A stretch of 44,675 bases of DNA, taken from the NCBI GenBank assembly GCA_944336975.1, contig CALVLH010000011.1, forward strand, positions 1-44,675, in the 5' to 3' direction. Each line of letters starts with the position of its first letter. Position 1 is the stretch's first letter. Shown in pieces: positions 10,998-19,555 of the stretch. The DNA is from an uncultured Clostridia bacterium. Lineage in GTDB: Bacteria; Bacillota; Clostridia; Christensenellales; Borkfalkiaceae. The translations under genes were made by a program, and so were the position numbers. Under the pieces are notes generated by a model. That model saw only the letters and a program-made list of their open reading frames with translations, did no database searches and was not told the DNA's origin.

Positions 10998-11474
10998 TTA
11001 CTTTTTGAAGACGAGGCGAAGCAGTTCGCACGCCGCCGCGATCAGGGAGAATACTCCGCACAGGATCGCGCCGACCATGAGGCTGGCACTGATCTGAACC
11101 CAATCGCTGCCGATGACGGTAGCGGGGAAGGTCGTTGTCATAAGGAAAGCGAATACGCCTGCGACCGCAAAGATCGCACAGGAGATAAGGGAGAGCAGTT
11201 TGGATTTGATCCCGACGAGTGCGACGACGATCCCCGCGACGGGAAGCAGGTAAGCGAGCATTGCCAGAACGTTCGGGGAGAGGATCTCGGTCTTGATGGG
11301 ACCGAGGGATTCAGTGTATCCGAACGCGGTCTGCACGCCCGTATAAACCGTCCCGAGCGCCGTTTCGATCGCGTCGAGGAACATCATGCACACGGCGGCG
11401 ATGCCCATGATGCAGGCGATCCCCGTCAGGAGAGTCCCGATCGGAAGCGAGGATTTCTTTCTTCTTTTTGCCAT
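10998..11474 (-). CDS. Small four-helix membrane protein, function unknown
   Basis: 158 residues. Begins MAKRRKKSSLP, a positively charged cytoplasmic N-terminus, then four hydrophobic segments: about 12-32, 67-87, 93-115 and 130-152, ending LLRLVFKK. No catalytic motif or recognisable family. The start at 11474 is chosen because AAGGAG lies just upstream and a perfect promoter lies behind it; a longer frame to 11627 would run over that promoter. Stands alone, convergent with the Ca2+ ATPase and downstream of lacI in the same direction. Confidence 0.8.
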   Translation of the reverse strand: MAKRRKKSSLPIGTLLTGIACIMGIAAVCMMFLDAIETALGTVYTGVQTAFGYTESLGPIKTEILSPNVLAMLAYLLPVAGIVVALVGIKSKLLSLISCAIFAVAGVFAFLMTTTFPATVIGSDWVQISASLMVGAILCGVFSLIAAACELLRLVFKK

Positions 11475-11504
11475 AGCTAACTCCTTAACAAGTTTTATGA
11501 TGCT

Positions 11505-11533
11505 ATTATACGGCATATCGGGCGATCTGTCAA
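11505..11533 (-). promoter_or_regulatory. Perfect consensus promoter of the small membrane protein
   Basis: Minus-strand TTGACA (11533-11528), 17-base spacer, TATAAT (11510-11505). Matches consensus at all 12 positions. Confidence 0.88.
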
Positions 11534-11643
11534 GATGCGCGGAAAAAAAAGTGCATAAAGGATATTTGATGACTGACGACAGTTCTGCCTCCGTATTGAT
11601 CCGTTTGCGCGGAATTTGCCATTGCATCGCAGGGAGAAAGCGA

Positions 11644-12597
11644 TTATGTCGAACGGATAACGAGTTGTTCCGGGACCTTGAAGCACCGCGGCGCGCCGTC
11701 GGGGCGGAGAATGAGTTCGCAGATATTTTCCACCAACTGAGAAGTGCCTTGTCTTACTGCGGTGATGCCGTAGCAATCGAACCAACTGTTATCGTCGAAC
11801 GAGACGAAACGAAAATCAAATTTTTTGTTGTGGAGGAGCGTGGCGAGATATTGTCCCGTCTTTCCGATCCCTGCGATGACGCCGTCGGGAGAGTATTCGG
11901 TCAGGATCTTTTTCAGCGCATCCACGGCGTTTTCGGAATAAGGGTCGTAATTGACGACGATCTTTTCCGCCGTGCCGCCGCTTCGTTTCATTCCCGCCTG
12001 TCGGCTGGGGGAAACGTTTGCCGGGTTGAAATTCTTGTAAGGTGCGTCGAGAAGCAATATTTTTTTGCACCCCTGTTCCGCGAGATGCTCGGCGGCAAGC
12101 GCGGCGCCTTGCTCGTCGTCGTTGATGACGGTATCCAGATTTTCGTACGCTCTGACAAAAAGCTGAATGACGTTGATGTCGTTTTTCTTTGCCAGCGAAA
12201 GCACGTATTGCTGTTGTTCGGAAGCGGGGACAAACAGGATCGTCGACACGCGGTTGCTGATGAGGTAGCGGAAGTTCTTTTCCTCTTCTTCGAATTTTGC
12301 TGAACTGTAAAGCACGAGAATGCGGTAGCGGTGGGGAAGCAGCTTTTCGTTCAGTTGCGCGATCACTTTCAGGAAATAATCATTGGTCGATTCCGATATG
12401 ATGATCCCGACGGTTTTTTCCGCGCTTGCGGAACGGATCTGCTGCGCGCTGTAATTTGCGACGTAGCCCAATTCTTCCGCCGCTTTCAGAACGTTGTTCC
12501 GTACTTCTTCGCTGATATAGCCGACGTTTCGCAATGCTCTCGAAGCCGTGCCGACGGATACGCTTGCGCGTTCTGCCACATCCTTGACCGATGCCAT
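11644..12597 (-). CDS. LacI-family repressor of the fructan locus
   Basis: 317 residues. N-terminal helix-turn-helix (VKDVAERASVSVGTASRALR, about 4-23) and hinge (AAEELGYVANYSAQQ), then a periplasmic-binding-protein-like ligand domain (TVGIIISE..., VRAYENLDTVINDDEQGA, NVSPSRQAGMKR). Divergently placed from the GH32 operon, with operator-like sites at its own promoter and on both sides of the operon promoter, so it very probably represses the locus and itself and is released by a sugar inducer. The inducer cannot be read from the sequence. Ribosome site GGAGGG lies just upstream of the start. Confidence 0.93.
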   Translation of the reverse strand: MASVKDVAERASVSVGTASRALRNVGYISEEVRNNVLKAAEELGYVANYSAQQIRSASAEKTVGIIISESTNDYFLKVIAQLNEKLLPHRYRILVLYSSAKFEEEEKNFRYLISNRVSTILFVPASEQQQYVLSLAKKNDINVIQLFVRAYENLDTVINDDEQGAALAAEHLAEQGCKKILLLDAPYKNFNPANVSPSRQAGMKRSGGTAEKIVVNYDPYSENAVDALKKILTEYSPDGVIAGIGKTGQYLATLLHNKKFDFRFVSFDDNSWFDCYGITAVRQGTSQLVENICELILRPDGAPRCFKVPEQLVIRST

Positions 12598-12616
12598 CGT
12601 TCCCTCCTTGTTTTCG

Positions 12617-12637
12617 ATGTAAAATCGTTTTCGTACA
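12617..12637. promoter_or_regulatory. LacI-type operator O1 (own promoter)
   Basis: ATGTAAAATCGTTTTCG followed by TACA, immediately downstream of the lacI -10 box. It shares ATGTAAAA-CG with O2 and O3; suggests autoregulation. Confidence 0.6.
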
Positions 12638-12638
12638 G

Positions 12639-12667
12639 ATTATAATATATTTTCGGATAAAATTCAA
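12639..12667 (-). promoter_or_regulatory. lacI promoter
   Basis: Minus-strand TTGAAT (12667-12662), 17-base spacer, TATAAT (12644-12639). Confidence 0.75.
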
Positions 12668-12767
12668 GTGGTAAATTCAAAAAATTTCCATTATTTTTGA
12701 AATAAAGGAAAAATCTGCCGGAGATGAAAATTTCGTTTGAAATAGACAAAATATGTTACATTAAAAA

Positions 12768-12784
12768 ATGTAAAAACGATTTTA
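12768..12784. promoter_or_regulatory. LacI-type operator O2, upstream of the GH32 operon promoter
   Basis: ATGTAAAAACGATTTTA, 10 bases upstream of the -35 box. Its left end is also part of a perfect inverted repeat TTACAT/ATGTAA (12756-12773). Confidence 0.62.
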
Positions 12785-12794
12785 TAAAAAACTA

Positions 12795-12823
12795 TTGACA
12801 AAATTTGCAAAGTGGTATATAGT
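12795..12823 (+). promoter_or_regulatory. Promoter of the GH32/ABC operon
   Basis: TTGACA (12795-12800), 17-base spacer, TATAGT (12818-12823). Bracketed by operators O2 and O3. Confidence 0.85.
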
Positions 12824-12837
12824 GATTACAGAAATAA

Positions 12838-12853
12838 GAAAACGTTTTTACAT
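12838..12853. promoter_or_regulatory. LacI-type operator O3, downstream of the GH32 operon promoter
   Basis: GAAAACGTTTTTACAT; its complement shares the 11-base core ATGTAAAAACG with O2, in opposite orientation. It sits just after the expected transcript start, a repressing position. O2-O3 centres are about 66 bases apart. Confidence 0.65.
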
Positions 12854-12864
12854 GAGAGGGAAAG

Positions 12865-14292
12865 ATGTTTTACAGGCCAAAAGGGAAAGCCGTCTGCGCA
12901 GACGTCATACCGTTTTATGAAGACGGGGAATTCAAGCTCTTTTATCTGAAAGATTATCGCGACATCGGGCGTTACGGCGAAGGGTGCGATTGGAATCTGC
13001 TCACAACGCGCGATCTGGTGCATTATGCCGATCACGGCGCGGTGTTGAAAAGAGGGACGAGCGAGGAACAGGATCTGTACGTTTATACAGGCTGTTGCAA
13101 CCGTTGCGGCGACGATTACTTTATCTATTATACGGGACACAATCCGTACATGAAGGAAAAAGGCGAGCCCGTACAGAAGATCCTGCGGGCAAAAAGCCGC
13201 GATCTGTTTCATTGGGAAAAGGACGCGTCTTTTTCCATGCAGGCGCCTGCTTGGCTGGAAGCGGACGATTTCAGAGATCCCTATATCTTTTACGACGACG
13301 AGTCTGCAAGATATGTGATGCTTCTCGCGGGCAGACTGAAAAACGGCGATCCCGAGAACTGCAAAGGCGTCACGCTTGCGGCATACTCAAAGGATTTCCT
13401 GACCTGGGAAGTGAGCGACGCGCCGTTCTTTGCGCCGTCTGCCTATTTCACGCACGAATGTCCCGATCTGTTCCGCATGGGCGATTGGTGGTATCTCGTG
13501 TTCAGCGAATTTACCGACCGTTTTGTCACGACGTATCGCATGAGCAGGAGTCTATCGGGTCCTTGGGTCACGCCCGAGGTGAATACGTTCGACGGGCACG
13601 CGTTCTATGCGGCGAAGAGCGTTTCCGACGGAAAGCGCCGCATCCTGTTCGGGTGGAATCCCATCAAGGAGGGCGAAAGCGATCTTGCGCCCTGGCAATG
13701 GGGCGGCTCGATCGTCGCGCATGAGATTGTGCAGAACGCGGACGGAACACTGAGCGTCAGATGTCCCGACGAGGTTCGGTCCAATTACGGCGCGCCCCGC
13801 ATTCCCGAAAAGACCTTTACCATGGGAAGCGTTGCGCGGTCGGAAAACGTCTTCACGGTCGGGAACGAATACGGCAGGAGCATCCTCATGTTCGGGGAAC
13901 AGCCCCGTCGCTGTAAGATCGAAGCGGATTTTATCCTCGGAGGGAAAACGGGAGATTTCGGTCTGTTGCTCGGTGCCGATTTTTCAGAAAATCAGTTTTA
14001 TACGCTGCGTTTGGAACCGTCTTTCCGTCGGATGACGTTGGACAGGTGGCCGCGGAAAGATCTTTTCTGTCATTCTCCGACGGATACCGAGCGTAACGTC
14101 CGCCTGAAAGCGGGGGAACGTCATCGACTCACCGTTCTCATCGAGGACAGCGTTCTCGAGGTCTATCTCGACGACAGCGTCGCGATGGGGGCGCGGATGT
14201 TCGATCTCAGAGGCGAGTGGGGCGTTTATGCGATGAGCGCCGTCGTGCGCTTTGAAAATATCACCGTCAGCGAGGCAAAAGATGAGAAATAA
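12865..14292 (+). CDS. Cytoplasmic GH32 beta-fructosidase
   Basis: Glycoside hydrolase expected to release fructose from sucrose or fructo-oligosaccharides. 475 residues and no signal peptide, so intracellular. Likely catalytic set: nucleophile D13 in ADVIPFYEDGEF (this GH32 subgroup lacks the classic WMNDPNG), transition-state stabiliser D138 in FRDPYIFY, acid/base E198 in HECPDLF. A five-bladed propeller region is followed by a C-terminal beta sandwich (about 320-470; FGLLLGADFS, LEVYLDDS). First gene of the operon; AGAGGGAAAG just before the ATG. The exact substrate (sucrose, levan or inulin oligomers) is inferred from family and context. Confidence 0.88.
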   Translation: MFYRPKGKAVCADVIPFYEDGEFKLFYLKDYRDIGRYGEGCDWNLLTTRDLVHYADHGAVLKRGTSEEQDLYVYTGCCNRCGDDYFIYYTGHNPYMKEKGEPVQKILRAKSRDLFHWEKDASFSMQAPAWLEADDFRDPYIFYDDESARYVMLLAGRLKNGDPENCKGVTLAAYSKDFLTWEVSDAPFFAPSAYFTHECPDLFRMGDWWYLVFSEFTDRFVTTYRMSRSLSGPWVTPEVNTFDGHAFYAAKSVSDGKRRILFGWNPIKEGESDLAPWQWGGSIVAHEIVQNADGTLSVRCPDEVRSNYGAPRIPEKTFTMGSVARSENVFTVGNEYGRSILMFGEQPRRCKIEADFILGGKTGDFGLLLGADFSENQFYTLRLEPSFRRMTLDRWPRKDLFCHSPTDTERNVRLKAGERHRLTVLIEDSVLEVYLDDSVAMGARMFDLRGEWGVYAMSAVVRFENITVSEAKDEK

Positions 14293-16615
14293 GGGCAAAG
14301 CGGCGGTTTTGACGTTATCGCTGATCATGGTTTTAGGAAATGCGGGTTGCGGGGATACGACGATGAACGAAACGGAAAACGGAGTATACAAGAGCAAAGC
14401 GGAGATCTATTTTTCCTTTGAAAGCACGGATCTGCTCAGAGAGGAGATCTCGGGAAGCGAATATCCGCTCCGCTATATCTTTTCCGAGGCGAAATACAAA
14501 TCGTCGCAGAATGCCGCCAATCCCGACGGGGTGCGCGGAAAGAGCGCGCTGTTTGACGGATACAGCACCTGTTCGGATACCTGCCAAACGCGGGAATATG
14601 AAACGATGACGGTGAGCGTATGGGTAGCGCCGCGCGCGTTTGATACGCGCACGGACGGAAAACCGATCGGGATCCTCTCCTGTTTTGACGGGAGCGGCGG
14701 ATTCGAACTCGGCATATACAATTACGGGACGTGGGGCTTCAAAGCGGCTACGGATATGGGGACGTTTCAGGTCCGCTGCGAGGAGTCGCCCGTCGATCTT
14801 TATTGCTGGAACTATCTTACGGCGGTCTTCGACGGAAAAAATCATAAGATGTCCCTATATAAAAACGGAGAAAAGGTCGCCGAAAGCAGCTTGCCGGGCG
14901 GAAAGATCTTCGCTTCCGCGAAAGCGTTGCGCGTCGGCGGCATTTACGGCGGCGCCGTCGCGGAGAATGTGTTCGACTGCAACATCTTTTCGGGACTGAT
15001 GGATGAGCTGGAAATTTACGGTTCGGCGCTGAGCGAGAAGCAGATCGCGGAGAAGTTCGCTTCTCTGAAGGATGAATGCGGGCTAGACGTGTACGGCGAT
15101 CTTTGGCTGGATCCCGATCTCCTTGCGGATGACCGCTATGCGCCGCAATACCACCTGCGCACGGCGCAGAACTGGCAGAACGAAACGTACGGCTTTTTCT
15201 ATTACAACGGGTATTATCATGCGTTCTGTCAGCAGAACGCCCTGGCGCCCTATTATACGGACGGGCAGCGCTGGGGGCACTTTATCAGCAAGGATCTCGT
15301 TACCTGGGAGGAACTCGTCCCCGCGCTGATCCCCGAACAGAACGGGATCGACGACAATCATGTCTTTTCGGGCGGCGCGGCGCTGGACGCGGACGGGAAT
15401 CCCGTCCTCTTCTACACGGGCGTGAATTACGGCAATGCCTATCTCAATCTGATCTCGTCGGCGCGCCCTGCCGATCTTTCGGACAAAACGCTGGAAAAGT
15501 GGACGAAGTCGGGGAAGATCGTCGCAGAGCAGGGAGATCTCAGCACGCGGGACAACTTCCGCGATCCGTTCATCTATCGGGAAAACGGAGAGTATTTCAT
15601 GTTCATCGGCGGAACGGACAGGGAAAGCGGCAACGGCGCCGTCTATTGCTACAAGGCGACGGACGGAACGCTGGAGCATTGGGAGTATCTCTCCTGTCTG
15701 TACAGCGGAGACAGGAGCAGATATCCGTATCTGGGGACCTGTTACGAATTGCCCAATCTCTTCCGCCTGGAAAACGAGGACAAGACGCTTTCGAAGTATA
15801 TGCTCATGCTCTCGCCTATCGGCGGGACGGTCAACGGCGTATATTACCTTCTGGGCGATTTCGACGCGGCGACGGGGAAATTCACGCCCGAGCGGGAGGA
15901 ACCGTACCGCTACGATCTGGGGCCCGTGTCACAGGTACTCTGCCCGAGCGGATTTTACGACGAGCGGACGGACAGGAATCTCTTCCTTACCATGTCGAGG
16001 ACGGGCATGACGGCGCAGGACCGGCTGGAAAGCGGCTGGACGAACGTGATGACGCTGTTCAAAGAGATCTTTCTGGACGACGAAGGGAACGTCTGCTTTG
16101 CTCCGATCCGGGAATATCAGCTGTTATACGACGATTGCCTGATCGATACGGGCGGAGAATATACCGTCGCGCAGGCGAACGATCTTTTGAGCACGGTCGA
16201 AGGCGATCTGCTGAAGATCTGTATAGAAATCGATCCCGCCGAAGACAGCGAGGTGGGGCTGTATGTCAAATGCGAACTCAGCGGCGGCGAATATGTGGAG
16301 ATCTCGTACGACTGTACGGAGCAGTATTTCTATACCAGCGCGGCGCGGAGCAGCACGGCGATGCGCAACAACGGCGCGGGCGGCGGGACGGTTTCCGTGG
16401 AGGGAAATCTCGTATTTACCGTCTATGTCGACCGCGCGATGGTGGAAACTTATCTCAACGGAAAAAATCAGTCTACGGTGTTCGGATATAACCAGTCGCC
16501 GACCGCAAACGGCGTCAAAGTGTTTTCGTCGGGGAAAACGGCGAAGATCAGAAAAATCACGGTGTACCGTATGAACAGTGCGCACGGAGACACCGTCCCC
16601 GCATATTGGGGTTAA
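14282..16615 (+). CDS. Secreted LamG-GH32 lipoprotein (putative fructanase, altered nucleophile)
   Basis: 777 residues from the ATG at 14282, which gives a lipoprotein signal (KGKAAVLTLSLIMVLGNAGC); an ATG 30 bases earlier would spoil it. Overlaps the preceding GH32 gene by 11 bases. Order: lipobox, LamG/concanavalin-like domain (about 38-250; RGKSALFDGY, GLMDELEIYGSALSEKQI), GH32 propeller (about 285-600), C-terminal beta sandwich. The family motif WMNDPNG reads WQNETYG, placing E301 where the nucleophile Asp is expected; RDP (D428) and the acid/base E489 (CYELPNLF) are kept. It should act outside the cell on polymer or large oligosaccharides, or could have become a binding protein if E301 is not functional. 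Confidence 0.85.
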   Translation: MRNKGKAAVLTLSLIMVLGNAGCGDTTMNETENGVYKSKAEIYFSFESTDLLREEISGSEYPLRYIFSEAKYKSSQNAANPDGVRGKSALFDGYSTCSDTCQTREYETMTVSVWVAPRAFDTRTDGKPIGILSCFDGSGGFELGIYNYGTWGFKAATDMGTFQVRCEESPVDLYCWNYLTAVFDGKNHKMSLYKNGEKVAESSLPGGKIFASAKALRVGGIYGGAVAENVFDCNIFSGLMDELEIYGSALSEKQIAEKFASLKDECGLDVYGDLWLDPDLLADDRYAPQYHLRTAQNWQNETYGFFYYNGYYHAFCQQNALAPYYTDGQRWGHFISKDLVTWEELVPALIPEQNGIDDNHVFSGGAALDADGNPVLFYTGVNYGNAYLNLISSARPADLSDKTLEKWTKSGKIVAEQGDLSTRDNFRDPFIYRENGEYFMFIGGTDRESGNGAVYCYKATDGTLEHWEYLSCLYSGDRSRYPYLGTCYELPNLFRLENEDKTLSKYMLMLSPIGGTVNGVYYLLGDFDAATGKFTPEREEPYRYDLGPVSQVLCPSGFYDERTDRNLFLTMSRTGMTAQDRLESGWTNVMTLFKEIFLDDEGNVCFAPIREYQLLYDDCLIDTGGEYTVAQANDLLSTVEGDLLKICIEIDPAEDSEVGLYVKCELSGGEYVEISYDCTEQYFYTSAARSSTAMRNNGAGGGTVSVEGNLVFTVYVDRAMVETYLNGKNQSTVFGYNQSPTANGVKVFSSGKTAKIRKITVYRMNSAHGDTVPAYWG

Positions 16616-16638
16616 AGAAGGATAAGGAGGGGTTATTT

Positions 16639-18504
16639 ATGGATAAAAGAAAAGCGGCGGTTTCCGTATTGCTGGCGGGTGCGATTGCCCTGTCCGTACC
16701 CGTATCGCTGACGGGCTGCGGCGGAGGTGCAAACAACGACGAACTCGTCTATGTGCATTCCTGGACGGAGGAGGGACTCGGCGGGCATTACTATTCGGGC
16801 GCGTCTATGGGCCCCGTCTCCTGGTTTGTCGTAGAGGGGCTGGGCGATTTCCTGCGCACGCAGGACTATGTCTATTATACGACGGCGGAGAGCATCGGGC
16901 ATACCGCCGAAGTGAGCACCGTAAAACTGCGCTCCGACGTGACTTGGCAGGGAACGGGCGATAAATTTACGGCGATGGACGTCGTGAGTTTCTACTATCT
17001 CAACAATACGTCGCTGACCAAGTATGTGACGAAGATCGAGGCGGACGGCGAAGAGACGGTCAGGATCTTCTGGAACGACGATTATCAGCTGACCGACGAG
17101 ATCAAGACGTTGCTGCTCGTCACGGACAGAGTCGCGTGCGTTCCCTATAACGTCTTCAAGACGTTTGCGGATACGGCGATCTCCATCTATGACAATGCCG
17201 CGGAATCGACGAGCGGAAAAATGGAGACGTTCGGGAAAGAACTCACGATCGAGGAATCCATGCAGCTTGCCGAAAATTACAGCAACTATCAGGCATTCGT
17301 TCCCGAATATTTCCCCGCGACGGGGCCGTACACGATCGCAAATTACGACGCGAACGAGATGATCCTCGTCAAAAACGAGAATTGGTACGACAAGGATAAA
17401 GTGGGTTTTCAGCGGATCCGCCTCATCAACAGCGTCGGGGACGCGTCGCTGTTCGCGAGCATGCTGATCAACAATCAGATCGACTTATGGCTGAATACGC
17501 CTGCAAAGCCCATCGTGGAGAGCATTCTCTCTTCCAACGAGGACATCGTGTTTTATAAAGTCCCGTCGCCTTACGCGCACGGCGTGAAGTTCAATATGCA
17601 GAAGCGGGATACGCTCTGGACGGACAAAGTTCGCGAAGCGATGCAATACGTCTTCGATCGCGACGAGGTGCGCGCGCTCGCCTGCTATTATGCGGTCACG
17701 AGCTATACGCCGATGACGGGCATGACGGATACCGATATGGAGAGCTGGATGTCGGACGGCGCTTACGGCGAACTGTCCGAGCAGTATACCTATTCTTACG
17801 ACTGGACGAAGGCGGAAGAACTGCTCAAAGAGGCGGGGTGGTCGCGCAAGAGCGGAAAATGGTACGACGCGAGCGGAAACAAAGTGGAGATCGTCATCGG
17901 ATACGACGGTTCCAACACCGTCCCGTCCACCGTCGCCGAGGCGATCCAGGCGCAACTCGTCAATTTCGGGATGTCGGCGAGCCTGAAACGCGCTTCCGGC
18001 TATGCGGAGTTCTATGCGCTCGCCACGCAGGAAAACAGCCCTTACGATCTGGTGTGCGACAATACCTCTTACAATGCGTCCTATAACTATCCTTCGGCTT
18101 GTTTCAACGAATTTTACAATTCGGGCGTAGGCGCGACCGCCAATCTCAAATACCTCAAAGACGAAACGCTTTCGGGTTATAACGGGCATTCCTTCAAACC
18201 GTCCGATTATATAGATAATCTGCTCACATACAGCGGCGAGACGCTGACTTCGGCGGTGGACGATCTCGTCCTCGGAGTGGCGAAACTCAACGTCGGCATC
18301 ACCATGTTCCAGGAATGCTCGGGCGGACTTTACAATTCCGCAAAGATCGGCGGATTGCCTTTCCCCGAGGAGATCGAGAAAAATCACGACATCCAATACA
18401 TTCCCGAAAGCGGAACGGAAGATCATATCGCGCTCTTGTATACGATCCTGTTCTACGATCACGGAGCGGCGCTCTATAACGGGATGTTGTACCCCGCAAA
18501 CTGA
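16639..18504 (+). CDS. ABC transporter solute-binding lipoprotein, family 5 (Opp/Dpp type)
   Basis: 621 residues. Lipoprotein signal MDKRKAAVSVLLAGAIALS followed by the lipobox LTGC and a Gly/Asn linker, then a family-5 solute-binding fold (WQGTGDKFTAMDVVSFYYL, ATGPYTIANYDANEMILVKNE, KVREAMQYVFDRDEVR). The start at 16639 is set by AAGGAGG at 16624-16630. Family-5 proteins mostly carry peptides but some carry oligosaccharides; its place between GH32 genes and the matching permeases suggests a fructo-oligosaccharide ligand. The ligand is inference. Confidence 0.9.
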   Translation: MDKRKAAVSVLLAGAIALSVPVSLTGCGGGANNDELVYVHSWTEEGLGGHYYSGASMGPVSWFVVEGLGDFLRTQDYVYYTTAESIGHTAEVSTVKLRSDVTWQGTGDKFTAMDVVSFYYLNNTSLTKYVTKIEADGEETVRIFWNDDYQLTDEIKTLLLVTDRVACVPYNVFKTFADTAISIYDNAAESTSGKMETFGKELTIEESMQLAENYSNYQAFVPEYFPATGPYTIANYDANEMILVKNENWYDKDKVGFQRIRLINSVGDASLFASMLINNQIDLWLNTPAKPIVESILSSNEDIVFYKVPSPYAHGVKFNMQKRDTLWTDKVREAMQYVFDRDEVRALACYYAVTSYTPMTGMTDTDMESWMSDGAYGELSEQYTYSYDWTKAEELLKEAGWSRKSGKWYDASGNKVEIVIGYDGSNTVPSTVAEAIQAQLVNFGMSASLKRASGYAEFYALATQENSPYDLVCDNTSYNASYNYPSACFNEFYNSGVGATANLKYLKDETLSGYNGHSFKPSDYIDNLLTYSGETLTSAVDDLVLGVAKLNVGITMFQECSGGLYNSAKIGGLPFPEEIEKNHDIQYIPESGTEDHIALLYTILFYDHGAALYNGMLYPAN

Positions 18505-18522
18505 TACGGGAAGGGTAAAGAT

Positions 18523-19551
18523 ATGACCATTGCGCTTGGGAAGATAAAGAGTTTCTTCTATAAGACAAAATACTTCTGGACAAAATTGCTCGTCACGCTG
18601 CTGACGCTGTTCATCGTGGCGGTGCTGTCCTTCGTGCTCATCAAGAGCCTGCCCGGCGACGTCGTGCATAACTATGCCGTCAATTTGCAGAACACGCTCA
18701 AAGTCTCCTATGAGGAGGCGTACGAGACGGCGACGCGTCTGCTCAATTACGATCCCGAGCAGAACATCGCGGCGGCGTTCGTGAGCTATCTCGGCGGGCT
18801 GTTCCGCGGAAATCTCGGACAGAGCATGTATATGGACAACGTGACCGCCAACACGATCATCCGCGACTATCTGCCGTGGACGTTGCTCGTGTCCAGCGTT
18901 TCGCTCTTTTTCAGCTTTCTGATCGGAACGGCGATGGGGGTACGGATGGCGCGCAACCGCAACGGCGCGACGGATACCGTCTGCACGGGCATCATCACCG
19001 TGACGAGTTCCATTCCCGACTACCTGCTCGGCGTCATCCTGCTCATGTTCTTCGGCTCCGTGCTCGGCATCTTCCCGACGTACGGCGCGTATGATCTCGC
19101 GACGAAAGGGGATACCTGGAAATTTATCCTGAGCGTGCTCCATCACGCCGCTCTGCCCATCATCACTTATACGATCTCGCAGATCGGCGGCTGGGCGCTG
19201 ATGGCGAAAGGCTCGGCGGTCTCCGTCCTCGGCGACGATTATGTCAACGCCGCCGTCATGCGCGGACTGCCGCCGCGGCTGATCGAGCGGAAATATCTCA
19301 AACGCAACGCGATGCTGCCGCTCGTGACCTCGCTGGTCATCAGCCTGGCGTACCTGTTCGGAGGTTCGGCGGTCATGGAAAGCGTGTTCGCTTATCCCGG
19401 GATCGGCAGGGCGTTCACCACCTATATCGGGAAACGCGATTATTTTGTCATTCAGGGGTTGTTTCTCTTCCTCAGTTTCTTCATCATAATCGCCAATCTC
19501 GTGGCGGACGTCCTGTGCGGGTTGCTCGATCCGCGCATCAGAGAGAGGTGA
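18523..19551 (+). CDS. ABC transporter permease (DppB/OppB type)
   Basis: 342 residues. One N-terminal membrane helix (LLVTLLTLFIVAVLSFVLI), the typical PGD motif and an external loop (about 40-110), then five further helices. The EAA-type coupling region is around LGDDYVNAAVMRGLPPRLIERKYLKRNAMLP and the C-terminal signature is ESVFAYPGIGRAF. Forms the translocation pore with the next gene. Starts 18 bases after the binding-protein gene behind GGAAGGG. Confidence 0.92.
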   Translation: MTIALGKIKSFFYKTKYFWTKLLVTLLTLFIVAVLSFVLIKSLPGDVVHNYAVNLQNTLKVSYEEAYETATRLLNYDPEQNIAAAFVSYLGGLFRGNLGQSMYMDNVTANTIIRDYLPWTLLVSSVSLFFSFLIGTAMGVRMARNRNGATDTVCTGIITVTSSIPDYLLGVILLMFFGSVLGIFPTYGAYDLATKGDTWKFILSVLHHAALPIITYTISQIGGWALMAKGSAVSVLGDDYVNAAVMRGLPPRLIERKYLKRNAMLPLVTSLVISLAYLFGGSAVMESVFAYPGIGRAFTTYIGKRDYFVIQGLFLFLSFFIIIANLVADVLCGLLDPRIRER

Positions 19552-19555
19552 TACC

